This document shows, in pieces, positions 46,073 through 54,414 of a stretch of 64,000 nt of DNA. The notes beneath the pieces were generated by a model. That model worked only from the letters and a program-made list of their open reading frames with translations. It ran no database searches and had not been told where the DNA came from. Origin of the DNA: Alteracholeplasma palmae J233 (GTDB lineage: Bacteria; Bacillota_I; Bacilli_A; Acholeplasmatales; Acholeplasmataceae); contig NC_022538.1 of NCBI RefSeq assembly GCF_000968055.1, positions 965,499 to 1,029,498 on the forward strand, written 5' to 3'. Both the position numbers and the translations under genes were made by a program. Each line of letters begins with the position of its first letter. Position 1 is the stretch's first letter.

Positions 46073-47194
46073 ATGTATAAAATAATTGAAGTAACAAACA
46101 AAAGATTAGGAAAAAAGTTTACTGATTTTCCAAATATCTTGTATAAAAACAACGAAAACTATGTACCTGCACTAAGTGCAGATGAAAATACTGTTTTCAA
46201 TCCAAAGAAAAATCCAGTACATGAGTATTGTGAAAGTATTAGATTTCTTGCGTTAGATGAAAATAATAAAATTGTTGGAAGAATTGCAGGCATCATTAAC
46301 CATAAGTTTAATGATGCTAAAAATGAGAAAGTATTACGTTTTTCTAGATTAGATATGATAGATGATATCAAAGTCACTGAACTTTTATTTGATACCGTTA
46401 TAAAATGGGGTAAAGCTAAAGGGATGTCAACAATCATAGGACCTATTGGTTTTACAGACTTAGACCTTCAAGGTCTTTTAGTAGAAGGATTCAATGAATT
46501 TGGTTCTTTTATTACTATTTATAATGATTCATATTATATGCACCATCTTGAAAGACTTGGTTTTGTAAAAGATGTTGACTGGCTTGAAAAGAAAATTAAA
46601 TGGCCAACTGAAGTGCCTGAAAAAATAAAAAAAGGTGCTGAAATTGTACAAAAGCGTTATGGCTATAGAGTTGTTAAACCTACTTCTAGAAAAGATGCTT
46701 TAATCAAAGCTGATATCGCTTTTGGCGTATATAATAAGGCTTTTAATGACTTATATGGTTTCTTCCCAATTTCTGAAAAAGTAAAACACTACTATCTTAA
46801 ACAAGTAGCGCTCATTTTACAATTAGATTATATTTGGTTTATTTATGATAAAACAGATGAAATTGTAGGGTTTGGTGTCATGATGCCATCGCTTGCTGCA
46901 GCTAGCAAAAAAAATAATGGTAAGCTTATTCCATTTGGCTGGCTAAGAATCTTAAAAGCACTTAAAAAGCATGATGTAATTGATTTTTACTTTATTGCAG
47001 TTGATCCAAAACACCAAGGAAAAGGTGTAGCAACACTTATTTTAAATGATGGTATTATTGTTGGAAATAAACACAATGTTAAATATGCCGAAACTGGTCC
47101 TGAATTAGAAGAAAATCATGCAATACATGCACAGTGGAAAGCATTTGATGTCGATGAACATAAAAGACGTCGCTGTTATAAAAAAGCTATGTAA
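46073..47194 (+). CDS. tandem-GNAT acetyltransferase-like protein
   Basis: 373 residues with two GNAT-type halves. The N-terminal half includes YVPALSADENTVFNPKKNP and FLALDENNKIVGRIAGIINH. The C-terminal half has a recognisable acetyl-CoA loop, FYFIAVDPKHQGKGVATLIL, near residues 305-325. Similar proteins (YghO-like) are conserved in many bacteria but no substrate is known. It has its own plus-strand unit with a TATAAT-like box near 46037 and a bidirectional terminator after it. Confidence 0.78.
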   Translation: MYKIIEVTNKRLGKKFTDFPNILYKNNENYVPALSADENTVFNPKKNPVHEYCESIRFLALDENNKIVGRIAGIINHKFNDAKNEKVLRFSRLDMIDDIKVTELLFDTVIKWGKAKGMSTIIGPIGFTDLDLQGLLVEGFNEFGSFITIYNDSYYMHHLERLGFVKDVDWLEKKIKWPTEVPEKIKKGAEIVQKRYGYRVVKPTSRKDALIKADIAFGVYNKAFNDLYGFFPISEKVKHYYLKQVALILQLDYIWFIYDKTDEIVGFGVMMPSLAAASKKNNGKLIPFGWLRILKALKKHDVIDFYFIAVDPKHQGKGVATLILNDGIIVGNKHNVKYAETGPELEENHAIHAQWKAFDVDEHKRRRCYKKAM

Positions 47195-47202
47195 AAAAAA
47201 TT

Positions 47203-47242
47203 AAGACTATACTTAGATTAATTCTAAATATAGTCTTTTTTT
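47203..47242. terminator. bidirectional terminator between converging genes
   Basis: AAGACTATA/TATAGTCTT stem extended by TTAGA/TCTAA with T-run on the plus strand. Confidence 0.85.
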
Positions 47243-47249
47243 ATGATAT

Positions 47250-49670
47250 TTAATCAAATGATTTCAAACTAGTCAGCATATCTATTTTACCAATTCTAGT
47301 TGACATTAATAAATTAATAATAAGATTGAGTCCAAATGTGATACCTCCAGATAATAGATAACTACTTAAATATACTGTTCTGTCAAACATAACAATATCT
47401 ACTTCTGCTGAAACAATAATATAAATAGATAAAATATAACCAAAAACTGATCCAACAAGAATACTGAGCAAACTTGTAATAATATTTTCTCTTATCACAT
47501 AAGCAACAAGTTCTTTCTGATAAAAGCCTAGTACTTTTAGAGTAGCTAGTTCTTTACTTCTTTCTGCCAAAGTCATAGAAACTAATGTAACAATCACAAA
47601 GGTTGCTAATAACATTGCAGAAATAATGACTACTAAGATAACTACATTTAATGATTCCATTTGTTTTTCATAAAGTTCTAACATCTCTTTTGTTCTCGCA
47701 ATAGAGACAACACTTGGTGTGTTTAATAAATCTTTTGTTACTGTTTCATTATCAAATTTATCATCTATTTTTATAAATATTGTATTTAAAAGAGGTGTTT
47801 CTTTTGTTACTTCTTTATAATAATCAAGGCTCATAAAACCATAGTGATATAAATAGTTTTCACTTATACCTTTTACTTTAAGTGAGACAACTTTATTGTT
47901 AATCGTTAGTTCAAAGTTATCTTGTACTTTTAGTTTTAATAGATTAGCCATTTTTTGGGTAATGATGATACCCTCATCATTTGTTTGGCTTGTTAAATTT
48001 TGGGTAATCATTTCAGTTAAAGGCACTTCTTTTTCATCAGGTGTAGGTGCTTTTAAATCTACATAAATAACAACTGGATTAATTGCTTGATTAGTCATAA
48101 AATTAGTTGTAAAAGCATATACTGGATTATAACTATCGATATATTCTTTGTTATTTAATGCATTTTTTAGATTTGATTCTTCTACATTTAAAGTATTAAT
48201 TCTAAAATCATATTGTTCAATTTCATAGAATTGTTTTTTTGGAATTGCATTAACTGATTCTCTTAATGAGAAACCTGTCATAATTAATCCCATACATCCA
48301 GCAAGTCCTAGTAACATCATTAAAAATCGTGATTTTGACCTGAATAAATTTCTAAAAGAAACTTTATATAAAAAACTAAGGCGATTCCAAATAAAGCCAA
48401 CTTTTTCTAATAAAATACGTTTTCCTGCTTTAGGGGTTTTCATTCTTAATAACTCTGAAGTCTTAACAGCTGCCAAAGTATAACCTTTGATATAGGCAAT
48501 CACTACACTTGAAAAAATCGCTATGATTGTTGGAAAGACTAAAAAAGTTATTTCAAATGATATGATAATATCTGGCATTTCATAAAGAATTCTATAAGCG
48601 TCATAAATAATCTTAGGAAGAATGATATACCCTAGTATAGATCCCATAATAAGTCCTAAAATAAGAGATAATAAAGGAATAGGTATAAATCTCATTGCAA
48701 TCTTATTTGAACTATATCCAAGTGATTTATAAATACCACTTTGGTTTCTTTCCTCATCTACCATTCTAGTAACCGAATTAAAAGTAACAAGTGCAGCTAC
48801 TAAGAAAAATATTAATGGAAAAACTGTTCCGATTGCTGTAATGCGGTCTGAATCATCATAAAAAGCTGAATAACCTATGATTTTACTTGTTCTAGGTTGA
48901 ACTAAATAAGTATCATCTTTATTTTGTTTTTCTAATTCTTCTTTATATTGATTAATAGCCAACTGATAATCATTCTCATAACTTTTTTCTTTAGTTAAAT
49001 TAGAATATTTAAGTCTAATATCTGTATAAAACTTTCCTAAAGGCTTAAATAATTCTTCATTCAAATTACCTTCAGGCATATAAATATACCCTGATAGCTT
49101 ACCATCTAATAAATCAGTGGTACCTCTATCTACATTAATAAATAATGCTGAGTGTATAAACCCAGAAACTTTAAATTCCTTTTCTTCAAAAATGACGATA
49201 TCAGTTCCTAAAAAGGTCATTTGTTTAGTTTTAATTTTTATAGAATCATTTAATTTAATATTGTGTACTAAAGCATATTGATTATCTAATAAGATTTCAT
49301 TTTTTGATCCCGGTACTTTTCCTTCAAGTAATACAGTATCATTTTTTGTTACTTCATTAATTTCAATTAAGGTTACTACATCTTCATATTCGCTAATAAA
49401 ATCAAGTTGAAAGATTCCTGTTGCCTCTATTGTCTCATTTTGAAATTTTTCTATATCACTTTTAAAGAAAGGAAAGCTTGTGGCTTTTAAGTTTAAATCA
49501 AATAGATTGCTTTCTTTATAATAGGTATCTCCTGTTTGTTTCATGTTATATCCAGTAACAGAAATACCTATATAAAAACCAACTCCTAAAGCTAAAATAA
49601 GAGCTATAGATAAAATAAGCAGGCTTCTTTTCTTAATCATTCTAAAAACATCTTTTAAATAAGATTTCAT
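47250..49670 (-). CDS. ABC transporter permease, FtsX/MacB type
   Basis: About 806 residues. It has an N-terminal membrane helix, a long extracytoplasmic domain (about 35-280), then three helices with FtsX-type motifs (VTFNSVTRMVDEERNQSGIYKSLGYS), a second large outside domain, and a final three-helix FtsX repeat (SMTLAERSKELATLKVLGF). This duplicated layout fits MacB-like exporters of peptides, lipoproteins or toxic compounds. ATG 49670 follows GTGGTGAT and overlaps the ATPase gene; the earlier TTG at 49685 is unnecessary. Last gene of the operon. Confidence 0.87.
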   Translation of the reverse strand: MKSYLKDVFRMIKKRSLLILSIALILALGVGFYIGISVTGYNMKQTGDTYYKESNLFDLNLKATSFPFFKSDIEKFQNETIEATGIFQLDFISEYEDVVTLIEINEVTKNDTVLLEGKVPGSKNEILLDNQYALVHNIKLNDSIKIKTKQMTFLGTDIVIFEEKEFKVSGFIHSALFINVDRGTTDLLDGKLSGYIYMPEGNLNEELFKPLGKFYTDIRLKYSNLTKEKSYENDYQLAINQYKEELEKQNKDDTYLVQPRTSKIIGYSAFYDDSDRITAIGTVFPLIFFLVAALVTFNSVTRMVDEERNQSGIYKSLGYSSNKIAMRFIPIPLLSLILGLIMGSILGYIILPKIIYDAYRILYEMPDIIISFEITFLVFPTIIAIFSSVVIAYIKGYTLAAVKTSELLRMKTPKAGKRILLEKVGFIWNRLSFLYKVSFRNLFRSKSRFLMMLLGLAGCMGLIMTGFSLRESVNAIPKKQFYEIEQYDFRINTLNVEESNLKNALNNKEYIDSYNPVYAFTTNFMTNQAINPVVIYVDLKAPTPDEKEVPLTEMITQNLTSQTNDEGIIITQKMANLLKLKVQDNFELTINNKVVSLKVKGISENYLYHYGFMSLDYYKEVTKETPLLNTIFIKIDDKFDNETVTKDLLNTPSVVSIARTKEMLELYEKQMESLNVVILVVIISAMLLATFVIVTLVSMTLAERSKELATLKVLGFYQKELVAYVIRENIITSLLSILVGSVFGYILSIYIIVSAEVDIVMFDRTVYLSSYLLSGGITFGLNLIINLLMSTRIGKIDMLTSLKSFD

Positions 49671-49674
49671 GATA

Positions 49675-50373
49675 TCACCACGCAATATCTTTAATATCTT
49701 TTGGTTCTTGGGTTACTTGAGAAAAAACTTTACCATTAACAATTCTAATCACTCTATCAGCAAGTTCAGCAATCACTTGGTTATGAGTAATAACAATCAC
49801 CGTCATTTGTTCTTCTTTTGCCAATTGCTTTAATAAGAGTAAAACAGTTTTACCAGTATTTGTATCAAGGGCACCAGTTGGTTCATCGCATAATAGTAAT
49901 TTAGGATTTTTAGCAACAGCACGAGCGATTGCTACTCTTTGTTGTTCTCCACCTGATAACTGAGCAGGAAAATTATTCATTCTGTCAGACAGTCCAACTA
50001 TTTTTAATACATCTTTAGGTCTTTTCGCATTTGGAGAGATTTGGGTAGCTAGTTCTACATTTTCTAGTGCTGTTAGATTTTGAATTAAATTATAATTTTG
50101 AAAAACAAATCCAACATCTTCTCTTCTATATTGTGTTAAAGTCTTTTCTTTTTTCTTATTAATGATCACTTCATCTATGATAATACTACCACTTGTTAAT
50201 TCATCCATACCACCTAATATATTAAGTAAAGTAGTTTTACCTGCTCCAGAAGGCCCTAAAATAACTACAAACTCGCCTTTATTAATAGTAAAATCAACAC
50301 CATTTAAGGCATTAATTTCTATTTGCCCAACTTTATAACTTTTTTTAATCTCTTTAGCATCTATGTAAGCCAT
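49675..50373 (-). CDS. ABC transporter ATP-binding protein, MacB/LolD type
   Basis: 232 residues. Walker A GPSGAGKTTLLN, Q-loop FQNYNLIQNLTALENVEL, signature LSGGEQQRVAIARA, Walker B LLLCDEPTGALD and the H-loop ITHNQ are complete. The FQNYNLI pattern is typical of MacB/LolD/FtsE-like ATPases, matching the permease encoded next. It starts two bases from the NUDIX gene stop, in one minus-strand operon with GT8 and NUDIX genes. Confidence 0.92.
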   Translation of the reverse strand: MAYIDAKEIKKSYKVGQIEINALNGVDFTINKGEFVVILGPSGAGKTTLLNILGGMDELTSGSIIIDEVIINKKKEKTLTQYRREDVGFVFQNYNLIQNLTALENVELATQISPNAKRPKDVLKIVGLSDRMNNFPAQLSGGEQQRVAIARAVAKNPKLLLCDEPTGALDTNTGKTVLLLLKQLAKEEQMTVIVITHNQVIAELADRVIRIVNGKVFSQVTQEPKDIKDIAW

Positions 50374-50374
50374 A

Positions 50375-50950
50375 TTATCCCTCCAATGCCTTATTCTTTA
50401 ATCTATTAATGACAGTAATAGCCTTTTGATATATGATTAACATTTTTTCTTCTCTTACTTGAGTTAAAAAATCTGGTATTTTAATCCATTTAATATCACT
50501 ATTTTCATCTGGTTTGATTGCTATTTCTTCACTTTCATCGGCTTCAAAAAAATAAGTTAAATTCATATGGATATGTTTCTTAATAAACTTTCCACTTTTA
50601 TAATGATCATCTACTTGTATATTATCTAACATGAGTGGTTTTTCTGATAATAGTTTGATATTTTTAAGATTACTTTCTTCTAATGCTTCTTTTTGAGCTA
50701 CTCTTAAAAAATCTGAATCCCCATCACAATGTCCACCAAGCCAAGACCATGATTGAAAAATAAGATGATAAGCAAATAAAACTTTAGTTTTATCTTTATT
50801 AAGAATAATGGCAGAGGAAGTAAAGTGTGCTTTTTCATTAGTTCTATAAAAAGCATCTTCATTGTTTTCTAAAAATTTGATCATTACTTCTTTATCTTCT
50901 GCTTCTTGTTTATTTGTAGGAACATAACTATTAAGTATGTTTGATGTCAT
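50375..50950 (-). CDS. NUDIX hydrolase
   Basis: 191 residues. The NUDIX box is SWLGGHCDGDSDFLRVAQKEALEESNL: the start Gly, the REUxEE helix (KEALEES) and spacing are recognisable, though the usual Glu of GX5E is Asp. About 60 extra N-terminal residues precede the domain. The substrate is unknown (nucleoside diphosphate derivative expected). It overlaps the GT8 gene by four bases and the ABC ATPase follows two bases later, so it is in the middle of this operon. Confidence 0.8.
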   Translation of the reverse strand: MTSNILNSYVPTNKQEAEDKEVMIKFLENNEDAFYRTNEKAHFTSSAIILNKDKTKVLFAYHLIFQSWSWLGGHCDGDSDFLRVAQKEALEESNLKNIKLLSEKPLMLDNIQVDDHYKSGKFIKKHIHMNLTYFFEADESEEIAIKPDENSDIKWIKIPDFLTQVREEKMLIIYQKAITVINRLKNKALEG

Positions 50951-51774
50951 ATAGTTTCAACCAACTTTTTTCTATAATTTTCATAGAAGAAATAATATTC
51001 TGATAAGATTCCTTTATATTTTTCATTCCATGGTTTATTTTTACCGTAATAATGAATGATACATGAATTTTTATTTACCCAATCTAAATCTATTTTATTT
51101 GCTTTTCCAAAATTATGTTTCATTAATGCTCTATCACTTAAATTATATAATAAATGATCAACAAGCTTAACTTTATTGCCATAAAGTGCATTTAAGACGT
51201 CTTGATCTGGTAAAAATAGTGTTTTATCATGCTTGATAATGTATTCATTTAAAAGGTCGATATCTTGATTTTTTCTTAAACCTTCAACATTAATCAATAA
51301 AACTCCAGTATTAAGGTAGTGTGAATCATACGTTGCTTTATTTTTTATATTATTAAATTTTGTTAGTGCTTTTTTTATATTTGTTGAACCAATAAAAAAC
51401 TTATCTTCAAAATTAAGTTTATATAGATGTCTTAAATTTTTTATAACAATAGTATCAACATCTAAGTATAAAATTCTATCTACATCATCTTTCAAATAGC
51501 ACTTAGCAAAGAGTCGATAATAGATTTCTTGTGGGTATCTATAAGTTGTTTTTGCATTTTCTAGAACGTCATTAGTGTAGGAATAAAATGTATACTTATA
51601 ATGTCCTGATAATTCTTTTTTAAGTATTTCTAAGTCTTCTTCTACAATATCATTACTAACAATATGAAAATGCATCTGGTCATTTTTATGATGCTTTCCA
51701 ATCGATAATAAGCATGTAAATAGAAGATTGATGTATTTTTTGTTTAAAGTAAATAAGATATTCAATGTGTTCAT
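50947..51774 (-). CDS. glycosyltransferase family 8
   Basis: 275 residues. YLDVDTIVIKNL has the DxD metal motif of GT-A enzymes, NTGVLLINVEGL and LPDQDVLNALYGN are GT8 blocks, and IIHYYGKNKPWNE is the C-terminal GT8 HxxGxxKPW-type motif. GT8 enzymes transfer glucose or galactose from UDP-sugar, often onto surface glycans or glycolipids. It is the first gene of the operon with NUDIX and ABC genes; a surface-glycan role is inference. Confidence 0.87.
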   Translation of the reverse strand: MNTLNILFTLNKKYINLLFTCLLSIGKHHKNDQMHFHIVSNDIVEEDLEILKKELSGHYKYTFYSYTNDVLENAKTTYRYPQEIYYRLFAKCYLKDDVDRILYLDVDTIVIKNLRHLYKLNFEDKFFIGSTNIKKALTKFNNIKNKATYDSHYLNTGVLLINVEGLRKNQDIDLLNEYIIKHDKTLFLPDQDVLNALYGNKVKLVDHLLYNLSDRALMKHNFGKANKIDLDWVNKNSCIIHYYGKNKPWNEKYKGILSEYYFFYENYRKKLVETI

Positions 51775-51807
51775 TCTCCCCGTACTATTTTACTATTTGA
51801 TCTAAAA

Positions 51808-51834
51808 ATTTATTTATTTATTTATTTATTTAAT
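51808..51834. repeat. TTTA tetranucleotide tract over the ogt stop codon
   Basis: Five to six tandem TTTA units spanning the end and stop of the methyltransferase gene. Slippage here would alter only the extreme C-terminus and 3' end. Confidence 0.8.
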
Positions 51835-52295
51835 GATTCCAATTCTAAAAAGTGTTGCTTATTTTCTATTCCTGAACTAAAGCCACCTAATTTTTTATTC
51901 TTATATAAAATTCTGTGACATGGAACAACTAATAATAAAGGGTTTTTACCAATGGCATTTGCTGCAGCTCTTACCTTATTTTTATCTCCAAGAGACTCAG
52001 CTATTGTTTGGTAAGATGTAGTTGTTCCATATGGAATTTTAAGTAATTCATTCCAAACATTTTTTTGAAAATCGGTTCCAATCATATGGATTTTAAAGGT
52101 AAATTCTTTTCTTTTCCCTAATAAATATTCATTTAATTGTTGGATTACTTCTTTGAATTGTGTTAAATCTGTTGTTTTTATACTTTCTTTAAATTCTTTT
52201 TCAACAGGGGTTAATATATCGATATATGTAATTCCAACTGAATCTTTTGCTATATAAAAAGTATAGTTATGAATCTTTGTTTCTATATGTATCAT
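51822..52295 (-). CDS. ogt: methylated-DNA-[protein]-cysteine S-methyltransferase
   Basis: 157 residues. VPCHRIL (Cys126 as methyl acceptor), IPYGTTTSYQTIAESLGD (arginine-finger/helix region) and ANAIGKNPLLLV are the O6-alkylguanine transferase signature. It repairs O6-alkylguanine by suicide transfer. It lacks the Ada regulatory domain, so this is the Ogt form. Confidence 0.93.
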   Translation of the reverse strand: MIHIETKIHNYTFYIAKDSVGITYIDILTPVEKEFKESIKTTDLTQFKEVIQQLNEYLLGKRKEFTFKIHMIGTDFQKNVWNELLKIPYGTTTSYQTIAESLGDKNKVRAAANAIGKNPLLLVVPCHRILYKNKKLGGFSSGIENKQHFLELESLNK

Positions 52296-52308
52296 TTAAA
52301 CTCCTTAT

Positions 52309-52334
52309 GAAAAAATACCCTTAAAGGATATTTT
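52309..52334 (-). terminator. intrinsic terminator of the panE-like gene
   Basis: AAATATCC/AGGGTATTT stem (one G-U pair) with U-run on the minus strand. Confidence 0.65.
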
Positions 52335-53262
52335 ATTTATTTGATTGAATAAACTCTTTTGCGTGAATTAAATAAGTGATTAATTCACATACAGGTGTTT
52401 TGATACCATTTTTTCTACCAAGATCAGCAATCGCACCATTGAGATAATCAATTTCAGTTAATCGTTTATTTTTCATGTCTTGGTATAAAGAAGGGTAATG
52501 ATTTCTTTTATTTCCTGTAAATAAATTAGTAATGATAGTTTCTACATAATTTCTATCATAATCTATGCCCTCTTTAATCGCAACAGCTTGTATTTCATCA
52601 AGAATTAATTGAGTTATCTTGTCATGATCAGAAAAATCACCATACCCACCAATATTTGTATCAATGAGTGTTGTCATTGTATTAATAACACAATTTAAGG
52701 ATACTTTATGCCAAATTGAACTAAATACTTTTTTTGATAATTCTGAGAATAGTTCTGCTTGATTTAAAACTTCAATGATTTCATTTTTCTTTTTATCATC
52801 TGAGTCTTCTAGTAGCATTAATTCAATTAAGCCGCTGCCATGTCCAATTACATTTCCTGGTCCATTTAATCCAGCAGAAAATCTGGTTGCCCCTAAAAAG
52901 ATATGTTTTTTATCAAGATAATTGACAAGCACTTTATCATGCCCTAATCCATTTAAAAGGCATAAAATATAAGTATCTTTTGTAATAACTTTTTTAATAC
53001 TTTGAAGCATGCTATCTAGTTGCATTGATTTTGTAAATAAAATAATAAAATCAAAAGTGCCCTCTACTTCTTCAGGGTAGGCAATTGGTATATTAAATTG
53101 GCCTAAGTATTGTCCATCTTGAGTGACTGAAAGACCATCTTTTCTAATTTTTTCAACATGTTCTTTCCATGTATCTACTAATAAAACATCGTTTCCACTT
53201 TTTTGAAGCATATAACCAAATCTTGATCCCATTGCTCCAGCACCGGCTACTAATATTTTCAT
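52333..53262 (-). CDS. 2-dehydropantoate 2-reductase family protein
   Basis: 309 residues. ILVAGAGAMGSRFGYML is the Rossmann NADPH motif. ILCLLNGLGHDKVL, then the central Lys in IWHKVSLNCVINTMTTL and a C-terminal helical domain (EIDYLNGAIADLGRKNGIKTP) match ApbA/PanE. In Mollicutes and Firmicutes such proteins are not all ketopantoate reductases. No other pantothenate gene is nearby, so the exact substrate is uncertain. Its promoter region contains palindromes. Confidence 0.87.
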   Translation of the reverse strand: MKILVAGAGAMGSRFGYMLQKSGNDVLLVDTWKEHVEKIRKDGLSVTQDGQYLGQFNIPIAYPEEVEGTFDFIILFTKSMQLDSMLQSIKKVITKDTYILCLLNGLGHDKVLVNYLDKKHIFLGATRFSAGLNGPGNVIGHGSGLIELMLLEDSDDKKKNEIIEVLNQAELFSELSKKVFSSIWHKVSLNCVINTMTTLIDTNIGGYGDFSDHDKITQLILDEIQAVAIKEGIDYDRNYVETIITNLFTGNKRNHYPSLYQDMKNKRLTEIDYLNGAIADLGRKNGIKTPVCELITYLIHAKEFIQSNK

Positions 53263-53286
53263 AATTTCAACTCCTAATCTATCTTA

Positions 53287-53338
53287 ATTATACACTATAT
53301 TGTAACTATTGTGATAGTTTAGTTTACTTACACTATCA
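53287..53338 (-). promoter_or_regulatory. promoter with overlapping palindromes upstream of the panE-like gene
   Basis: Minus strand TATAAT (53287-53292). In the -35 zone lie a perfect palindrome AACTAT-TGTG-ATAGTT (53304-53319) and an overlapping wider repeat TGATAGT...ACTATCA (arms 53312-53318 and 53332-53338). Probably an operator. The regulator is unknown. Confidence 0.45.
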
Positions 53339-53423
53339 TATAAGTTAGTATTTAGTTCTAAAAAACAATAGCTTTAACATAGTATTTTAAATTTTATTAG
53401 TAAGAAAAGACCCTATAATTATT

Positions 53424-53450
53424 TAAAAACCACCTATTCCTAGATGGTCA
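53424..53450 (-). terminator. intrinsic terminator of the AAC(3)-like gene
   Basis: ACCATCT/AGGTGGT stem (one mismatch or G-U) with U-run on the minus strand. Confidence 0.65.
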
Positions 53451-53472
53451 AATACTGTTAAAAGTTCTTGTT

Positions 53473-54276
53473 TTATTTATCTAAATAGCCTACTGCAAAA
53501 TCAACTATTTTTTTAAATTGATATAGCTTTGTCTCAGCTAAGCCAAGCGTGATAGTATTTACTTTATGTTTTTTTAAAAATTCAGTCTCAATTTCTACAA
53601 ATTGATCGCTATCATATGCTTTATCTTCGTATGTAACCCATTGTCTTTTATTGTCTATGTTCATAGCACATCCTGAAGTTTCTTTAACTTTATATTTAGT
53701 TGAAAGAGCTTCTGCTAAGTGTAATGATGTATTTGTAGTAGCATCTGTTCCTATCATGAGTATTTTAACATCATCTAAGTTATAAAGGGCTCCAAGAGGT
53801 GTTTGCATACCAAATTTTGGAGTTAAAACGTGTGTCTTTACTATTTTCTTTGCATGAAATCCAAAAGCTGCAAATGAAACTTGAGGATGGCTTGATCTTT
53901 CAGTACCAGGGTAATTTCTAATATATTCTGCAAATTTCCCCATACTTCTAGTAGGAGTAGTCTTTTTATCATATGCTGGAATTAATTCTCTTATTTTATC
54001 ATGCCAAGATTCAGGGACAGCTGGATTTTGCCAATTTTTAGGATCTGAATTATCCATTGTTTGTGTAGGTACTATGATTGTCCCTAAAGCACCTACTACT
54101 TTTAAGATTGCTTTAAATAAAGTTTCTATACCGCCTATAACATATCCAATTTTTGATAATGAGGCATGTACGATAACAGTGTCACCTTGATAAAGTCCTA
54201 GTTTTTTTAAAGATTCAACAAGCGTGTCAATTGTTTGAGGTTCACTTGTATTTTTAATCATTTCATTTAATATCAT
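53473..54276 (-). CDS. AAC(3)-family N-acetyltransferase (YokD-like)
   Basis: 267 residues of the antibiotic N-acetyltransferase family. IVHASLSKIGYVIGG, VPTQTMDNSDP, RSSHPQVSFAAFG and TNTSLHLAE are the conserved blocks; the His of SSHP is near the active site. Chromosomal members often do not confer aminoglycoside resistance and may act on other amines. The gene is intact and solitary. Confidence 0.88.
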   Translation of the reverse strand: MILNEMIKNTSEPQTIDTLVESLKKLGLYQGDTVIVHASLSKIGYVIGGIETLFKAILKVVGALGTIIVPTQTMDNSDPKNWQNPAVPESWHDKIRELIPAYDKKTTPTRSMGKFAEYIRNYPGTERSSHPQVSFAAFGFHAKKIVKTHVLTPKFGMQTPLGALYNLDDVKILMIGTDATTNTSLHLAEALSTKYKVKETSGCAMNIDNKRQWVTYEDKAYDSDQFVEIETEFLKKHKVNTITLGLAETKLYQFKKIVDFAVGYLDK

Positions 54277-54380
54277 ATCTGATTTTATACTAAAAATAGT
54301 ATATTCCTTCCATGTTTATATATTAACTATTGTACTTGAATTTTTTAAGATTGCAAATAACAATATACTTAAATCTATAA

Positions 54381-54402
54381 AAAAGAGTGCTATGAGCACT
54401 CT
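54381..54402 (-). terminator. intrinsic terminator of pnp
   Basis: AGAGTGC/GCACTCT stem with a short loop and U-run on the minus strand. Confidence 0.87.
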
Positions 54403-54414
54403 AATTTATCTATT

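Noticed and set aside
53473-54276. Acquired aminoglycoside-resistance gene
   Set aside because: The AAC(3)-like gene has the same base composition as neighbours, no mobile-element context, and resembles chromosomal YokD-type members.
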